This document shows, piece by piece, positions 1 through 12,192 of a stretch of 64,000 bases of DNA. The stretch is from Ectocarpus siliculosus. Its lineage: Eukaryota; Sar; Phaeophyceae; Ectocarpales; Ectocarpaceae. Location: positions 1,020,623-1,084,622 of the forward strand of contig FN648707.1 of the NCBI GenBank assembly GCA_000310025.1, written 5' to 3'. How positions within the stretch are numbered: the first letter of the stretch is position 1; each line of letters starts with the position of its first letter. The notes under the pieces are model-generated. The model was not told the origin of the DNA, ran no database searches, and saw only the letters and a program-made list of their open reading frames with translations. Position numbers and translations under genes: made by a program.

Positions 1-2170
1 TAGAAACACTTTTCAGTTTCTCAATGGTTTTCTGAGCGATGTGTGGCGAGGTTAGCCAAGCTCAACCGGGGTGGTTCTGCTTCAAGCTGGCTCAAGAATA
101 AGCGTTTCGGGCGGTGCCATCGCCGCGGAAACGCACAATCCGAGACTCTTGAGGTCTGCACACATACATGCTTTGCCAGGGAATATACATGTCTAGGTAT
201 TCTACTAGGTTTACTATCAACATAACAAGTATGCACTTGATCCGACGCTCCCTCAGACCAGACGCTCCCTCAGACCAGCTTAGCTACAATAATACCGTTC
301 TTTATGTTCGTTCTTTCCGTTTTCGATTGGAAAATCAGAGATAGACGAGCAGGGATGCTAATTGCTTGCTGCTTGCCTATCTCTGCTTGTCCAATCGAAA
401 AACGCAAAGAACGAGCTTGTAGCTGGTCTGTGGTAGCGTCGGATCAGACAAAATGGTGTACCAGCGGTTTCGCAGAAGGTGCGGAGCGAATTTTTCCGCT
501 ACGTACAGTAGTGTTACACGTGTGGAATTGACCGCAAGAGGGCTACGTTAGATTCTACTGTTGTTGCTTTGACGGTAGAACTCTTCGCGCACAAGCAACT
601 GCTCTAGTTCGACTGCCATGGTGTCTGAGAATCTTCGCATACCTGGAAAGCAGCGCTGGATACTAGCTAGAAGCCACGTGTGAGCAGTTCTGCAAACTTC
701 AAGAGGAAGTTTTCGCTAATAACAAACGTAGATTCCACTTGCGCACTTTCAATAATTCACGTTGCGGTGCTGTGCGCCATCCCTACTTGGTTAATCGAAT
801 AACGGAAAGAACGCATTAGAGTCGGATGCCATATTTTAGTGGCGGGTGTGCAGATGCTGCGGAATTGGTTTGCTTGGTCAAAATTAACTTGTTAGGCCGA
901 AAAAGGGCCGAAAACCACCGAATCTTCGATTTCTTGATTTTCGTTCAAGAACAACACCGAACAGCGCGATCGAAGCTTTTTCTGACCTTCAAGTAAAGTT
1001 TGTTTTTTGAGCAATCTCCACGCTATTTTCAAGAGATTGTTACCACGGAGCCCCCCGCGTACGACCAGCCCTCCCGGCTGACCCCCCCTTTTTCTTTCCG
1101 TAGGGATGAACCCCTGTAAGAGCGCGTTCCTCTCTGCTCACTTGCACCAGTTGTACCTGTGGGTGACATCGCTGGTGTCCATTTTTCAATAACCACGGGT
1201 GTGAGAAAAAAACAATTTCGTTGCATTCGGCAATGCGTGTACGCACCATCTCACGTACCGCTGCCTTTCCTTTTTTTGTGTTTTTTCCAGTTCCCGGTTT
1301 TAGAGAGCGCGTGCCTTTAGTTCCTCTCTGCTCGCACTTGCAGCGTTGCATTATCATGGCGAAATGTGATGATACATACACCGAAAGGGTATCATACAGC
1401 CGTCGAGAACGCAGAAGGATCGGATCGCTGGAAGAGCCCGGTCCTTTTTTTTCGTGGGGTGCGGCAGTCACATCTCAGCAGCAGTATCGCCGTTCTCTTC
1501 TTGTTGGAGTTTAATCGCTGCCTGTCTGTGTCGGTCATGGTCACACACACCTCGCCCATCAAGGAAGAGCAGTCACTCTCCACTCAAGGTCTCAACGCGC
1601 CCAGCGCTGATACTGCTGTATCGTTAGTATGCCACAGCGAGATGTGATGTACACTCAGCAAGAGGGTACATGTATATGCACAGCAGTAGTCCAGAGTGCA
1701 ACAGGATTAGTCATGATGAAGATGTCAAATTATATGTGTAATTCCTTCCTCGCACGTCGTCCACGCCTACCACAATAGTAAATATTTTTCAAATCATTGT
1801 GACCATCCTCTATCGATTAACCGTTAACAGCCGTTCATGCCTACCTAACAACATTAATATTAATACATTAACATTAATACTTTTTCAATTGGCACTACCT
1901 GACTGTTATCCAAAGTGAAGCGGTGGGTCGCGCAGCACCGTACCGCTAGGCGCCCTTCCTTGTACATACGCTGTCTATGTCAAACGAATTTTTGCCAGCC
2001 TCGAACGTGGTGTCTTCGCCGACAGCGGCTGTTGTCTCTCGGCATCCCGTCATCACGCCTGTAAACACGCAGATGTATGTTTGTTTGTCCTGGTTTTATG
2101 CCGTGCTTTTGTCTCTTCGGTGCCTTCAGGAGCGGCGCCAGCCTTGCTACAGTACACGCGGGAGAGAGAG
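1..2170. other. 5' flank of the WW gene, no gene recognised
   Basis: I see no exon here with convincing coding character. The stretch holds a foldback element (238-447), a related half-arm near 777-815, and an AT-rich patch of ATTAAT repeats near 1848-1882. The part just upstream of 2171 is the presumed promoter and 5' UTR of the WW-domain gene. The short open frames on both strands lack splice support and look like chance. Confidence 0.5.
238..447. repeat. Foldback (inverted-repeat) element
   Basis: The left arm (238-355) and right arm (366-447) are imperfect reverse complements. Shared blocks are GATCCGACGCT, CAGACCAGCT, GTTCTTT, CGATTGGA and AGAGATAG. The left arm has an internal direct duplication of a 17-bp block, ACGCTCCCTCAGACCAG, around 246-279. 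A diverged half-arm with CGGAAAGAACGCATT and GTCGGAT lies near 777-830. This looks like a MITE or foldback element. No clear target-site duplication was identified. Confidence 0.5.
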
Positions 2171-5100
2171 ATGGCCTCGTCCTCCGATCTGCCGCCAGGT
2201 TAGCTGCGCCGCCGAGGTTCTCATTCTGACAAGGGGCGGAGCGTTTCTTGAACGTTTCTGTCGGATGTCGATTGAGCATAGCCGCGCAAAAAAATGGATC
2301 GGGTCTTCTCAGTCTCTTGTGGGGCATCGAGCGACGCCCTACGTACGGGCTGAGCGAACCTGGTTACCGCTGACTACGCACCAATAAAGCCACCTTTTCT
2401 TCTGTGAGGTCTCCCTCGCTTGTGTGCAAATGTAAACGTGCTAATGACAACGTCTCCATCTGATCTCAGGATGGGAAGCCCGGGTCCAAGATGACGGGAG
2501 GGTGTATTACGTCGATCACATCAACAAGGTCAGTATTCATCATGCATCTCTGGGGAGGAGAGATGTATTCGCGATCTGGTCGTTGTGTGTCGTATCCTAT
2601 CTTGAATGTGTGTAGCTTGTACAAGATGAAGGGTGCGGCGCGGCGTTGCATCGTCTTGTATTGGATGATTTTATTGCTGAGGTGGTTGTGATGAACTACC
2701 GCATTGCTATTGTACTGCGTAGCATTTCAACTAGTTTCGTGATATAGGAGGGATAGGGGAGCGTACGAGAGGCATGATTCGACCGGCATACACGCGCATA
2801 CCGGTCCCGCCGGAGGACACGCTTGCCGGGTGTTGACCGTTTCCCCGCCGTTCAGCAGCCAACCTACCCGCTGATGAGGCCGTACCGATCAGTTTCACCC
2901 TCTTTGTCGTTGCGCAAGGGGCGAGCTCCGTTTTTGGTTGCCTCGTCTCATGTGAGCTATAACTGCTCACCTCGTTCGAGACGAAGCACGGTTTGGCGCC
3001 TGTGGAATTTTACTGGAATCACCACCAAAGTTTAGGAAGAAGGGGGTGAAAGGGCGGAACAGGGTGCAACTAGGTTGTTTGTGTGTGGTCGCTCTGATGA
3101 TGATGGACGAATCGTAACACGCATGGATCCAAGGCAAGGCAGAGTGCACCGTGACTTCAACGCTTTTGATGCTCCTCACACCGGGGGGTGCCGTGCTCAT
3201 TCTGTGTTCGTCTCCCACCTGCTTGACCTCAGATCACCACCTACGACAAGCCCCAAGCTCCGCCCCCCCCCGGTAAGATGTGATGCACCGTTTTGCTGGG
3301 GGCGAGGTGGGGTACCTTAATCTGCTCTGTCGTCGACCGGGGGGCGGGGGGCGTTTTTGTTTCCCAAAGCACATCACCTGGGGGCCACACGGAAAGGAGG
3401 GGGAGGTCGTTTTCTATATTGTCGTTCACACTACCCCCGGGGGAGATCACCCCGGGGCGAAAATAAAACACATACACACACACACACACACATCAAGATG
3501 GAGAATGCCTAGAAGCAGTAGTACAAAAGGAACGGAGGAGAAAAAGAAGGAGGAGGGAGAGGACGAGAACACGTGGGGATGCTTGGCCTGTTCCAAAGAT
3601 CCTGAGCAGGCCTGAATCCCAACAACAGGCCATGAATTTCATCCTGCTTGGTGGAAAAGTATCATGTCATGTGGGGAAAGTCTCTTTCGTAGCCCCGGGG
3701 GTGATTGCTGTTAGTATTCTTGGGCACATTGCCCAGGAGCTTGATCGAATGAAGGGGGGTCGTGTTCCTTTTTAATAAGAAAAACACCTAACCCCGGGGC
3801 TTTGACAGAGAGATCATGCTTCAAGGCCGAAAAGGTGGGGAGGGGGGGCTACGACTGTATCCCGGGGCTACGACATAGCAGATTACGGTATGTACTCTCT
3901 ACACCGTATATAGAGAACAGAGGGGGCGTTTTGGCATCGCGTTGGTTCTGTAGCGGCAGTCTACTAAGCCTAGAACCCGACTGAGCACGCCGACAGAGAC
4001 ACCACCTTGGGAGTTAGCACTTGACAGCTCGACAACACTACGAGGTAGAAGGCATTCGTATTGCAGCGGGTTCTAAGTGGGTGAAGGTACCAGATGGAGG
4101 GGGGGGGGGGCGTGAGGAGATGCCCGGGATGAGGAAATCGAAAATCTGACGCTTGTCGACATCGGCCCTCAAGATCACGCGCCGACATTCCCTCCTTACC
4201 CATGATAGGGCCCGTTTAAGGCACGAAGGGAAGCAGCCACCTTTATCAACTGCCGACGTCCGATGTTACCCCTGCCCCAATGTTGCCCGCAACGACGGGT
4301 GACTTTTTTCTGCTGTCGTGTCGGGTCATAGGCTGGTCCGTCAAGACCACACCTTCGGGCCAGGTGTACTACGAAAACCACGTCACGAAGACCACCCAGT
4401 GGGAACGTCCTGTCGCCCCCGTCGCCGCCCCCGCGCCGGGTGTGAGCCCAGGAGGTAAGTGTTGACAAGGATTTCAGGGTAATTGCTGCAAGATCACGCG
4501 CCGACATTCCCTCCTTACCCATGGTAGGGCCCGTTTAAGGCACGAAGGGAAGCAGCCACCTTTATCAACTGCCGACGTCCGATGTTACCCCTGCCCCAAT
4601 GTTGCCCGCAACGACGGGTGACTTTTTTCTGCTGTCGTGTCGGGTCATAGGCTGGTCCGTCAAGACCACACCTTCGGGCCAGGTGTACTACGAAAACCAC
4701 GTCACGAAGACCACCCAGTGGGAACGTCCTGTCGCCCCCGCCGCCGCCCCCGTGCCGGGTGTGAGCCCAGGAGGTAAGTGTTGACAAGGATTTCAGGGTA
4801 ATTGCTGCAGGACAGGCAGGCGGTCGCGCTTGACGTCATCATTTTTGTGTGCGCTGGTTTTCGGTAGCCACGCGCTTGGCAAGATCTGTTTTATCTGAAC
4901 AAGCACCTAGGTAATGACTGTTCCAGACGTCGGAGCTAGTATGGGGTCCTGCATGCCAAATTGTACGTGAAGAAGATCTGTACCGGCAGGTTGCTCTTCT
5001 CTCAGTTGGACATGCCTTTGTTTATGCTCGTTGTATTTTTGTCTTCTTGCTCTTCTACCGCCTGCGGTGTGTTTTTTCTCGCTCTTTTTAAGTTTGGTCG

Positions 5101-6544
5101 TTTCCCCTCGCGTCTGAGAGTGGCACCACGGCACTGAGTTCGCGTCGGATGATTCACTCGCACATTCCTCTCCCAACCGTACGCTGCCGGCCGACTCAAG
5201 TGGCCACCTGGGAAACGGCCTGAGTGTGCTGCCCACTATCCACTTCGAAACAGAGGGGTGCCTTGTTCCTTGGTGATGTGTTCCCGAGCACGCTGCTTCT
5301 TCTTTCGCATAAAGAGTAAATACTAAATACTAAAAAAAAAATACGCTCGGCGGATTTGTTTCGCCCGGCTCCCGCCTGGAATATTCTTCTTTTTCGGTTG
5401 GGAGGCCGAAGTCGGGGCCGTGGGCGCATTAACAACAAAGTGAAGACCGACCATGTGCGGCGTACCATGGTTGAAGCCGTTTCACTTTCCATTCCCCAGC
5501 GCACAATCTGGCGGTATCGTTGCTATACGTGCAGGGTACCACAATAGAACTTGGTGCCTTCGGTGCATTTTGTATGTGACGTCATAGTACACGGAGCTAC
5601 TCTCTTTGGGAAGTTTTTCCCCTTCACCCTACACATTCGGACAGGTTCATGCCGTACTGCTTGGTTTTGTGGTGGGAGAGTCCAGGTTCACAAGCTGTGC
5701 GCCCGCCAGTTCGCTAGAGCACCTGCTTTCAGGCCTATGCTTTGAAGTGTACTTGAGCGTATCGATGCCTCTGTTGATGTGTTGTCCCAGGAAAAGATAT
5801 TGTGGAGGAGGGCGGCGCTATGCTGCGCCGCTTTGCTGATCGTTCGGGGCTGCAGAAGGAGCTCCAGGGCTTCAAGAAACAGCTGCAGCCCCTCAAGGCG
5901 CAGTTGAAGGAGGGGTTGAGGACTGGCGTTGAAGAAGCACAGAGAAAGATAAACGAAGGTACTCTTGGTGGCACGTCGGCGGGCTACAGAAAATGAACAT
6001 GCAGCATCTACATGCTTGAAGGTCCTGCGTTCCTCTGCCGTGCGGCCGTTTTTCTCCCGCCAACCTTCCCGCTCTCGTACCGTGCCCGTGGTGCTGATGC
6101 AGATTCTTGGCGAGAGGCGCCGCGAAATTTCCAACAACGTCATCTCCTCGCACACGAAGCGACGCCGCTGGACGGCCACTTACGCCTCCCCCCCCCCCTC
6201 TCCCGCCTGTTTGTGTTGGTCCAACTGTGGACGTTTTTCTCGCAGGCAAGCAAGCCTCGGCGGCATCATCAGTGCCGATGGCGGGCCACTCCTCAGGCAA
6301 CACCGGTGATGGCGCCTCTGCTGGACATCACCACCGCACCCCCCAGCAAGAACTAGAACGGCACCTCATCGCCGAGGAGAGGAGGAGAGCGCAAGCCCAA
6401 ATGAATGCCGTGACGATCGCGAACAACCAAAAGAGAATAAACGCTAACCTCCGAGCAGGTGCGGGAATCCACTTTGGACCAACCAAGAGAGTGTGGGTCA
6501 AAGAAGACACCTCCCCTTACGGTGGTGCCGGCATCAAGTTTTGA
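2171..6544 (+). CDS. WW-domain protein, seven exons, complete
   Basis: Exons: 2171-2198, 2470-2528, 3233-3272, 4332-4454, 4651-4773, 5791-5958 and 6246-6544. They total 840 nt, which is 279 residues plus TGA. All junctions have AG/GT sites and all introns are phase 1, so the reading frame is continuous. Residues 7-36 form WW1 (LPPGWEARV...VYYVDH...TTYDKP), where the second signature Trp is Tyr. Residues 43-69 and 84-110 are two near-identical WW domains with both Trp and the final Pro. WW domains bind proline-rich peptides. After them come a charged helical exon (about 125-181) and a Gly/His-rich tail with an EERRRAQAQ helix. There is no signal peptide or membrane segment, so a cytosolic or nuclear adaptor is likely. 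The start ATG lies just before the LPPGW motif. The specific family is not recognised. An extra upstream non-coding exon is possible. Confidence 0.85.
3273..4331. other. WW-gene intron 3 with CCCCGGGG cluster and CA repeat
   Basis: This intron between WW1 and WW2 holds a (CA)n microsatellite (about 3470-3492). It also holds repeated short GC palindromes of the form CCCCGGGG, or near to it, near 3435, 3451, 3693, 3793 and 3860, and long G runs. No coding sequence was seen. The intron ends inside the first copy of the 319-bp tandem duplication. Confidence 0.6.
4171..4808 (+). repeat. 319-bp tandem duplication containing a WW exon
   Basis: The units are 4171-4489 and 4490-4808. They are nearly identical, with only a few substitutions such as GTCGCC to GCCGCC in the exon and one in the flank. 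Each unit carries an intron acceptor, a 123-nt phase 1-1 exon (4332-4454 and 4651-4773) and a GTAAGT donor. The duplication therefore adds a 41-residue WW module without shifting the frame. The near identity points to a recent event. Confidence 0.93.
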
Positions 6545-7750
6545 TTCGGGTGGTTCCGGCATCCGAATGCCGTAGGTCAATGAAGCGTGAAACTGCTAGA
6601 TCTGCAGCCTTTCCGCGGTCCATCACGGTGCCTCGTCGAGCGGGTCTATTCACTCCGTCGTTGCCTTAACCTTCACGAGAGGCATTCCGCCGTAGAGGGC
6701 TCGTTCTTTCACGGCGAAATCGTGAGTGGGAGAAAACGAAATATTTGTGCACATTAGATGGGTCGAACAAGAGAAATAACGGGGGGCAGACGGAAAAAAC
6801 TGGTCGAGCATTCGAAGGAACGGGATTGGCCGTGGTGTTTGTAGGTAGAATGAAGCTCCATCCACCGACTGCGGTTCTCGTCGCTGTTCCAGTCGAAACT
6901 GTGTGGTCCGCGCATGGGATGTGGAGGTCGTTGGCCTAACAAATGCTTTGAGGGACACGCGTTCATTGTAGAGTGTCCATGCAATAACGTATCCTCGTTG
7001 TCGACACAGGACACGGTCGAGGCATGACGCTAAGAAACAAGAGGTGTAGAGCGAGGAGTGCGAGGACACCCTCCAAATGAGTATTTTTTGTGGATCCATG
7101 TCTTTGTTCTGGTTTTCTGTCGCTTCAAAGTGTGTTTTTCTAGCTGGGTGGCCGCAGACGTGATTTGTAGGTTTCTACGGTCCCTATTGGCTTCAAGCTG
7201 TGCAGGAAAGCATATTTTTTGGGCACAATTTGAGAACATGCAGATGCGACTTGCTTTGGCAGGAGGCGCGCCGGCCTTTCGGTCATTCCATCCTTGGTTT
7301 CTTTCGTTTTCTTTGATGCCTTCTGTTGTTTCTGGTGGCAAGAAGCGCCTTTGTCCTTGTTTCTCTTGACACACGCGCGATGAAATATACATCTTTGACT
7401 CTGTAAACCAGAGAGGACGAGGTATATCTGTTGGCACTCTGTCTTCCGAAAAGCTGCAAAGAGATAGGAGTGAGAAGGTGGGGCAAGCACCACAGGGAGC
7501 AAGCCTCCAACCTCTCACACAAACTTAGATGCACCCCGGTGGATGGATGGCAAACCTATGCTTCGGCCGGGGCCGGCGGGGGGTGGCGAGCAGCGCACTC
7601 AGAAGGGAGGCGTGACGGAGAGCAAGAGCGGTAGTCGACAACGGCTGGGAGGGGCGTGAGGAGAGTGGTTGGTCGATCGGTCCCACCGAGCGGAGCATTC
7701 CGATGGGGCTCGTGGCGGGCCTTGCATCGCGCAACGGCCGCGACAGGCAT
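6545..7750. other. 3' flank of the WW gene, no gene recognised
   Basis: This holds the 3' UTR and downstream DNA of the WW gene. Open frames exist on both strands, but none has a recognisable domain or splice pattern. The last part may be the eroded body of the copia fragment that follows. Confidence 0.4.
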
Positions 7751-7754
7751 CTAG

Positions 7755-8226
7755 GGTGGCGTACGCGTTGCTGATGAAGCGTCTTTTAGCCTTGGAATTT
7801 GAGCAGTACATTGCAGGTTCCTGTGTTTCGTGTGACGTTGCTTGTTGTAGTGTCTGTAGATGACCTTTTTTCTGGGGAAAAGGGAAAGATGTGATCGATT
7901 GGGGTAAGTGGGTTCTGGTTTTGGGCGCGTTCGGCGTTTTACGTTGCCGAAGGAGTTGCCGCGGTGGAAAATAAGCGGTAAACCAGCGTGTATCAGGGGC
8001 CTGTCTACATGACGACAATGAGGGTGCCATACAGCTCGCAAAGCACCCGGTTTCGACTCCAAGTCAAAGCACATCAATGTGCGCCACCACTTTCTTTGGC
8101 GGCTCTTAGAGCAGAGGAGGTAGAGATCATCCACGCAGCGTCAAGGTACCGGCATGCTGACTCCCTCCCGAAGACGCTGCCGGAAAGGGAGTTTCTGTTC
8201 CACCAGGACTACGTGATGGATTTGAA
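7755..8226 (+). pseudogene. Decayed Ty1/copia RT/RNase H fragment
   Basis: Two pieces of copia polyprotein are visible on the plus strand in different frames. Around 7757-7830 is a reverse-transcriptase piece (ALLMKRLLALEFEQYIAG), matching the copia pattern KR-L-LGFEQ. Around 8000-8226 are RNase H pieces: DDNEGAIQLAKHPVS, then after frame changes EIIHAASRYRHADSLPKTLP and EFLFHQDYVMDL. Frameshifts and a large deletion between the pieces make it non-functional. Its sequence differs clearly from the element at 27.9-35.0 kb, so it comes from another copia family. No LTRs were identified. Confidence 0.75.
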
Positions 8227-8596
8227 GGGCTTTGGTTTGGGTGGTGTGTTGTCGGATTCTTCATTTTGTTTTATTGATGATTCCGAATTTTATGACTCTC
8301 ATGGCGACCATCGAAATTGCACATTCGTCACAGCCACCGCTTGCGAACTCTCCAGTCGAACAGCCGTCGTGTGCACATGCGCCATACGCCGACGGCTCCG
8401 CCGATACAACCGCGTCACCCGCACACGCGTCGTCGACTCGGCCACACGCAATGCGCCAGGTAACACCACACCCACCAGGTTTTATTTATTTTTCCACGCT
8501 ATATTCCCACAGAACGAAAAACCATGTGCACAATACGTTAACTCTACACTTCTTCTAGCGGACCTGCAACACATTCATTCCCTCAAATAACACCAG

Positions 8597-8612
8597 CCCC
8601 CCCCCCCCCCCC
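8597..8612. repeat. Poly-C tract
   Basis: A run of 16 C residues lies between the copia remnant and the start of long repeat copy A. Confidence 0.8.
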
Positions 8613-10342
8613 AATGTCACATACCGGTCATCTGGGCTTTCTTCCGACAGCACACTATTCGCTGAGTCCCCGCCGCATGACCACTACTGCCACCGCTCGG
8701 GCCACTCGAGTCTCAACTTGTTCATCGTTCCGACTTCACAAACATGAAAACGGAGATACTGTACGCGCATATACATGGGGTGTAGCACCGAGCACCGCAG
8801 AAGGATGAGGACGACAGACTTGTTCCGGCAATCGCGAAATGGGCTTTGCTCTGGTACTCGTTCATGACAGCAGCAGTGAGTCTTGCCCAAAATGCAGATA
8901 GGATGCCTTGGGCCATAACTCACGCAGTATGGAGAGGTTGCAAACATCGCTACAGGCAGTATTCCCGTCGCTAGCGCAGGCGACCAAACAAGAGCCGGCA
9001 ACCAGTCTGCAACGCCACACTCCTTTGGAGCCCATGTGCTCAAGCTGGACGCTTCGCGCTGTACAGTACTGCGCAGGACTCCTCTCATTGATGATGTCAC
9101 CTTTTTGTTGGGGCCTCTTGTCCTTGCCCGTGCCCTTGCCCCTCCCCCTCGGCGCCGGGGCATCCTCCTCAGCCGCCGTAGGTAATGGGCGCGTGCTGGC
9201 GGCGGGGACGAGGGATGGGCCATCGGCGAATTCGCGCGGTGTAGAATGTGCCATAGGTAGCAGACAGTGAATCATAGAGTGTGGCGCTCAAGGTTGATCG
9301 GCATGATGAATGCCGTCACATGCGTTGGCAAGAGCAAGTGGAGCGAAACCTGGCGAGCAAAAATAGGAGTCATGAGAGGCGATCTTTGGCGCACCTCAAG
9401 AAGGCTTCTTCGAACACCTTTTTCCCGGTGATCGGGTCTATCGGATGCCAGTGCCTCCTCGCCGTCCATCTCGCCACACCGTTGGTGGGAGGGGCGCATG
9501 CGGATAAGTTGCATGGCTGTAGCTCACGTCGTTCGTCTCCCCTGCACAAAGGCCGGAAGGGGCGGTGGGAGGAAGTGGCGAGGGGTCACAACTCATATTT
9601 CTGGAGTTGTGAGCGAGAACTTACAAGAATTATGTAAGTACGGCTACAATTGAAACTCACGCAACATCGCGAATAATACATTTCGTTCAAGGAGCAACAT
9701 ACTTTTACGTCAAGGTGTTTCGACAAGTTCGTCAGAGAAGGCCCTGAAACCTTTCATGCCTGCAAACAGTAGCCGACCACTTCATGCTGCTTCGTAGCCG
9801 AAATTACAACATACGTAAGTATGCCACGCATGGACGCGAGACGAAATGCCGTTGCGCTACGGTTTTGAAACACAGAAACAATGAATCCAGACCGACGACG
9901 TTACGATTCAAAGATTTCGACAGTTTTCCAGCACACAGAAAGCGGCTGCAGTCGGTTCTTCGTTGTCGCAAAACGCCACGCAGCATGGGAAATCGCTGGT
10001 GCTAGTGGACGACATTGCCAAGCTTGAACTAACATGAAACTGCCGACGCCCATCCAGCTCATTTGATTGTAAGGAAACGCGCTTCTAGTTTGCCAGGTTG
10101 GAACAGGTCAGGACCGCTAAACCAACTACTAATACACTACAAGAAAAGCAGGGTGATCGGTGGTGAGTTGGCAGCTAGAATGAATGTCGGTGCGTCTACA
10201 TACGACTTGTGTAGATTGTTATTGTAGCGGTTGAACAGCTCGATATATTGTTCTCCCAATCCCCCCCGACTTCGTAGACTATATCGTGCTATGTGATTGA
10301 AACACTACTCATGCTCCAAAGGGTTCCACCTTGCTCTTCACA

Positions 10343-10347
10343 AATTC
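10343..10347. repeat. Target-site duplication of the gag-only LTR element, left
   Basis: AATTC here corresponds to AATCC at 14581-14585, with one mismatch. The uninterrupted sequence in copy B near 35779-35790 reads CACAAATCCAATG, which confirms AATCC as the original target. Confidence 0.8.
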
Positions 10348-10651
10348 TGTTTGTGGTACTTGGATATAAGTCCGATCTGTGCATCCTCTGTGGGGGATAC
10401 GCGTATGGGAAGTATGGGTGTGAGGGTATGTGTGCGGTTGTGGTCCAAGTGCGGGGCCCCCGGGAGCACACGGCGGTGTGCTCCCGGCACTTGCCTGAGG
10501 CTGAGGGGCTTGCGTGTTGGATACCAGCTTGCCTGAGGGGCTTGCGTGACGAATATATACAATACATGGTCCTTTTTCATCTGCTGTTCCTGGGATAGCA
10601 TAGTCCCCAGTCTCAACACCACAGACCGCTGAGGGCGGCAGTGCACTAACA
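10348..10651 (+). repeat. 5' LTR of the gag-only element
   Basis: 304 bp, starting TGTTTGTGG and ending CACTAACA. It carries a perfect 12-bp stem with a GGCG loop (10460-10487) and a TATA-like AATATATAC at about 10551. It has 18 bp (TACCAGCTTGCCTGAGGG-like block) missing from the 3' LTR. Immediately downstream is CGATATC, a possible primer-binding region. Confidence 0.88.
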
Positions 10652-10694
10652 CGATATCGAATGAAGCCTAGCTAGGCCAGGTGTTGGTTCAACG

Positions 10695-12133
10695 ATGACG
10701 GAAAGAGAAAGAGAGTTGGAAGAAGGAGCGAAGAAAGCGGCAGCCGAGATTGCGGAGTTACGGAGGAGAATTGAGGAGCCAGAGGAGAGGAGTTCAGCGG
10801 GGGACGCTACTAGAGATAGGGTGGATGGCGTGGGTATGCGTCTGGATACTATAGGGATGGAGCCGGGGGAACGGCTGGTTTCTTTCAGGATTGCGGGAGG
10901 AATGGACCGGCAGTGCAGCATCTGCCCGTTTCGGTGTCTCTTCAGCTCAACAGCGAGGAGCAGGAGTTCTTGGACAGCTTCGGTCTCGAAGTGGAACGTG
11001 TGGATGTCTCGAATTTGGAGCTATTGGCTAGCTGGGGTTTCGGGTTGGTAGTGCAGCACCCGCCCGTTCCTGCGTCTATTCCGCAGCATCAACTCAACGA
11101 GGTGCAGCGGGAGTACGGAGCCGGCGGTGGAATCGGAGTACAACAGCAGCATGGTCAACAGCAGTCCTGCAGAGGTGTTCCGTACAGCAGTCGTTCCAGC
11201 AGCAGTGGAGGCACGGCGGGTTTGGCAGAGGGTCTGCGTTCCACCAGCAGCAGCCAGGCGTGGTGTACGGCAGCGATCGTGGTGGATTTCAGCAGCCGCA
11301 GCAGCAGCGATCGCCACAGCCGCAGCGGAACGGAGGATTTGCCACATTTTCTTCGTTGCATCAGCAGCAGCGTGGCTGTGAGTTTGCCGGTGAGAACGAG
11401 GGATATTCTCCTCGCGGGTCGTTTGGCGCCACGCAGCAGAGTGCCGGTATGTCATGAGTGCACACCACCAGTCGCCGAATCAGCAGCCAGCAGCATCACC
11501 TGTGCCTTCATCAACAGTGACAGGAACGGCGGTGGTTGGGACAGCAGCAGCGGCGACGTCCCCGGTGGTCGCGTTGACGCCGGGCATCGAGACGGTCGCA
11601 GCGGCGGCAGCGACCACGACGGCAGAGGAGACAGCGGCAGCAGCGACGTCCCCGGTGGCCGCGTTGGCGCCGGTCATCGAATCGGCCGCAGCAACAGCGG
11701 CGACAACAGCGGTGGCGGGGGCTGCAGCAGCAGCGGCGTTCCCGGTGGCCGCGTTGGCGCCGGACATCGAGACGGCCGCAGTGACAGCGGCGACAACAGC
11801 GGCGGTGAGGACAGCGTCAGCGGCGTCCCCGGTGTCCGCGGTGGCGCCGGGTGTCGAGACGGCCAAGGCGGTGGTAGCCGCAACGGGGACGGTGGGGGCG
11901 GCAGCCGCAGCGGCGTCCCCGGTGGCCGCGATGGCGCCGGGCAGTCAAGATGCGTGCGCCAGAAGCGGCGGCATGACCTGCAGCAGCGGCGGAGACGACG
12001 GCATCTGCGGTTTCGAGAAGGGCGCGTCGTACCCTTTTGACCCTGGAGGATTTTCTACGCAGGAGGTGCGTGAGAACGGAGAGGAGAAGTATGGTGGAGA
12101 GACGGGTGACCGGAGCAGCGGCGGCCGCAGCAT

Positions 12134-12192
<59 letters not shown>

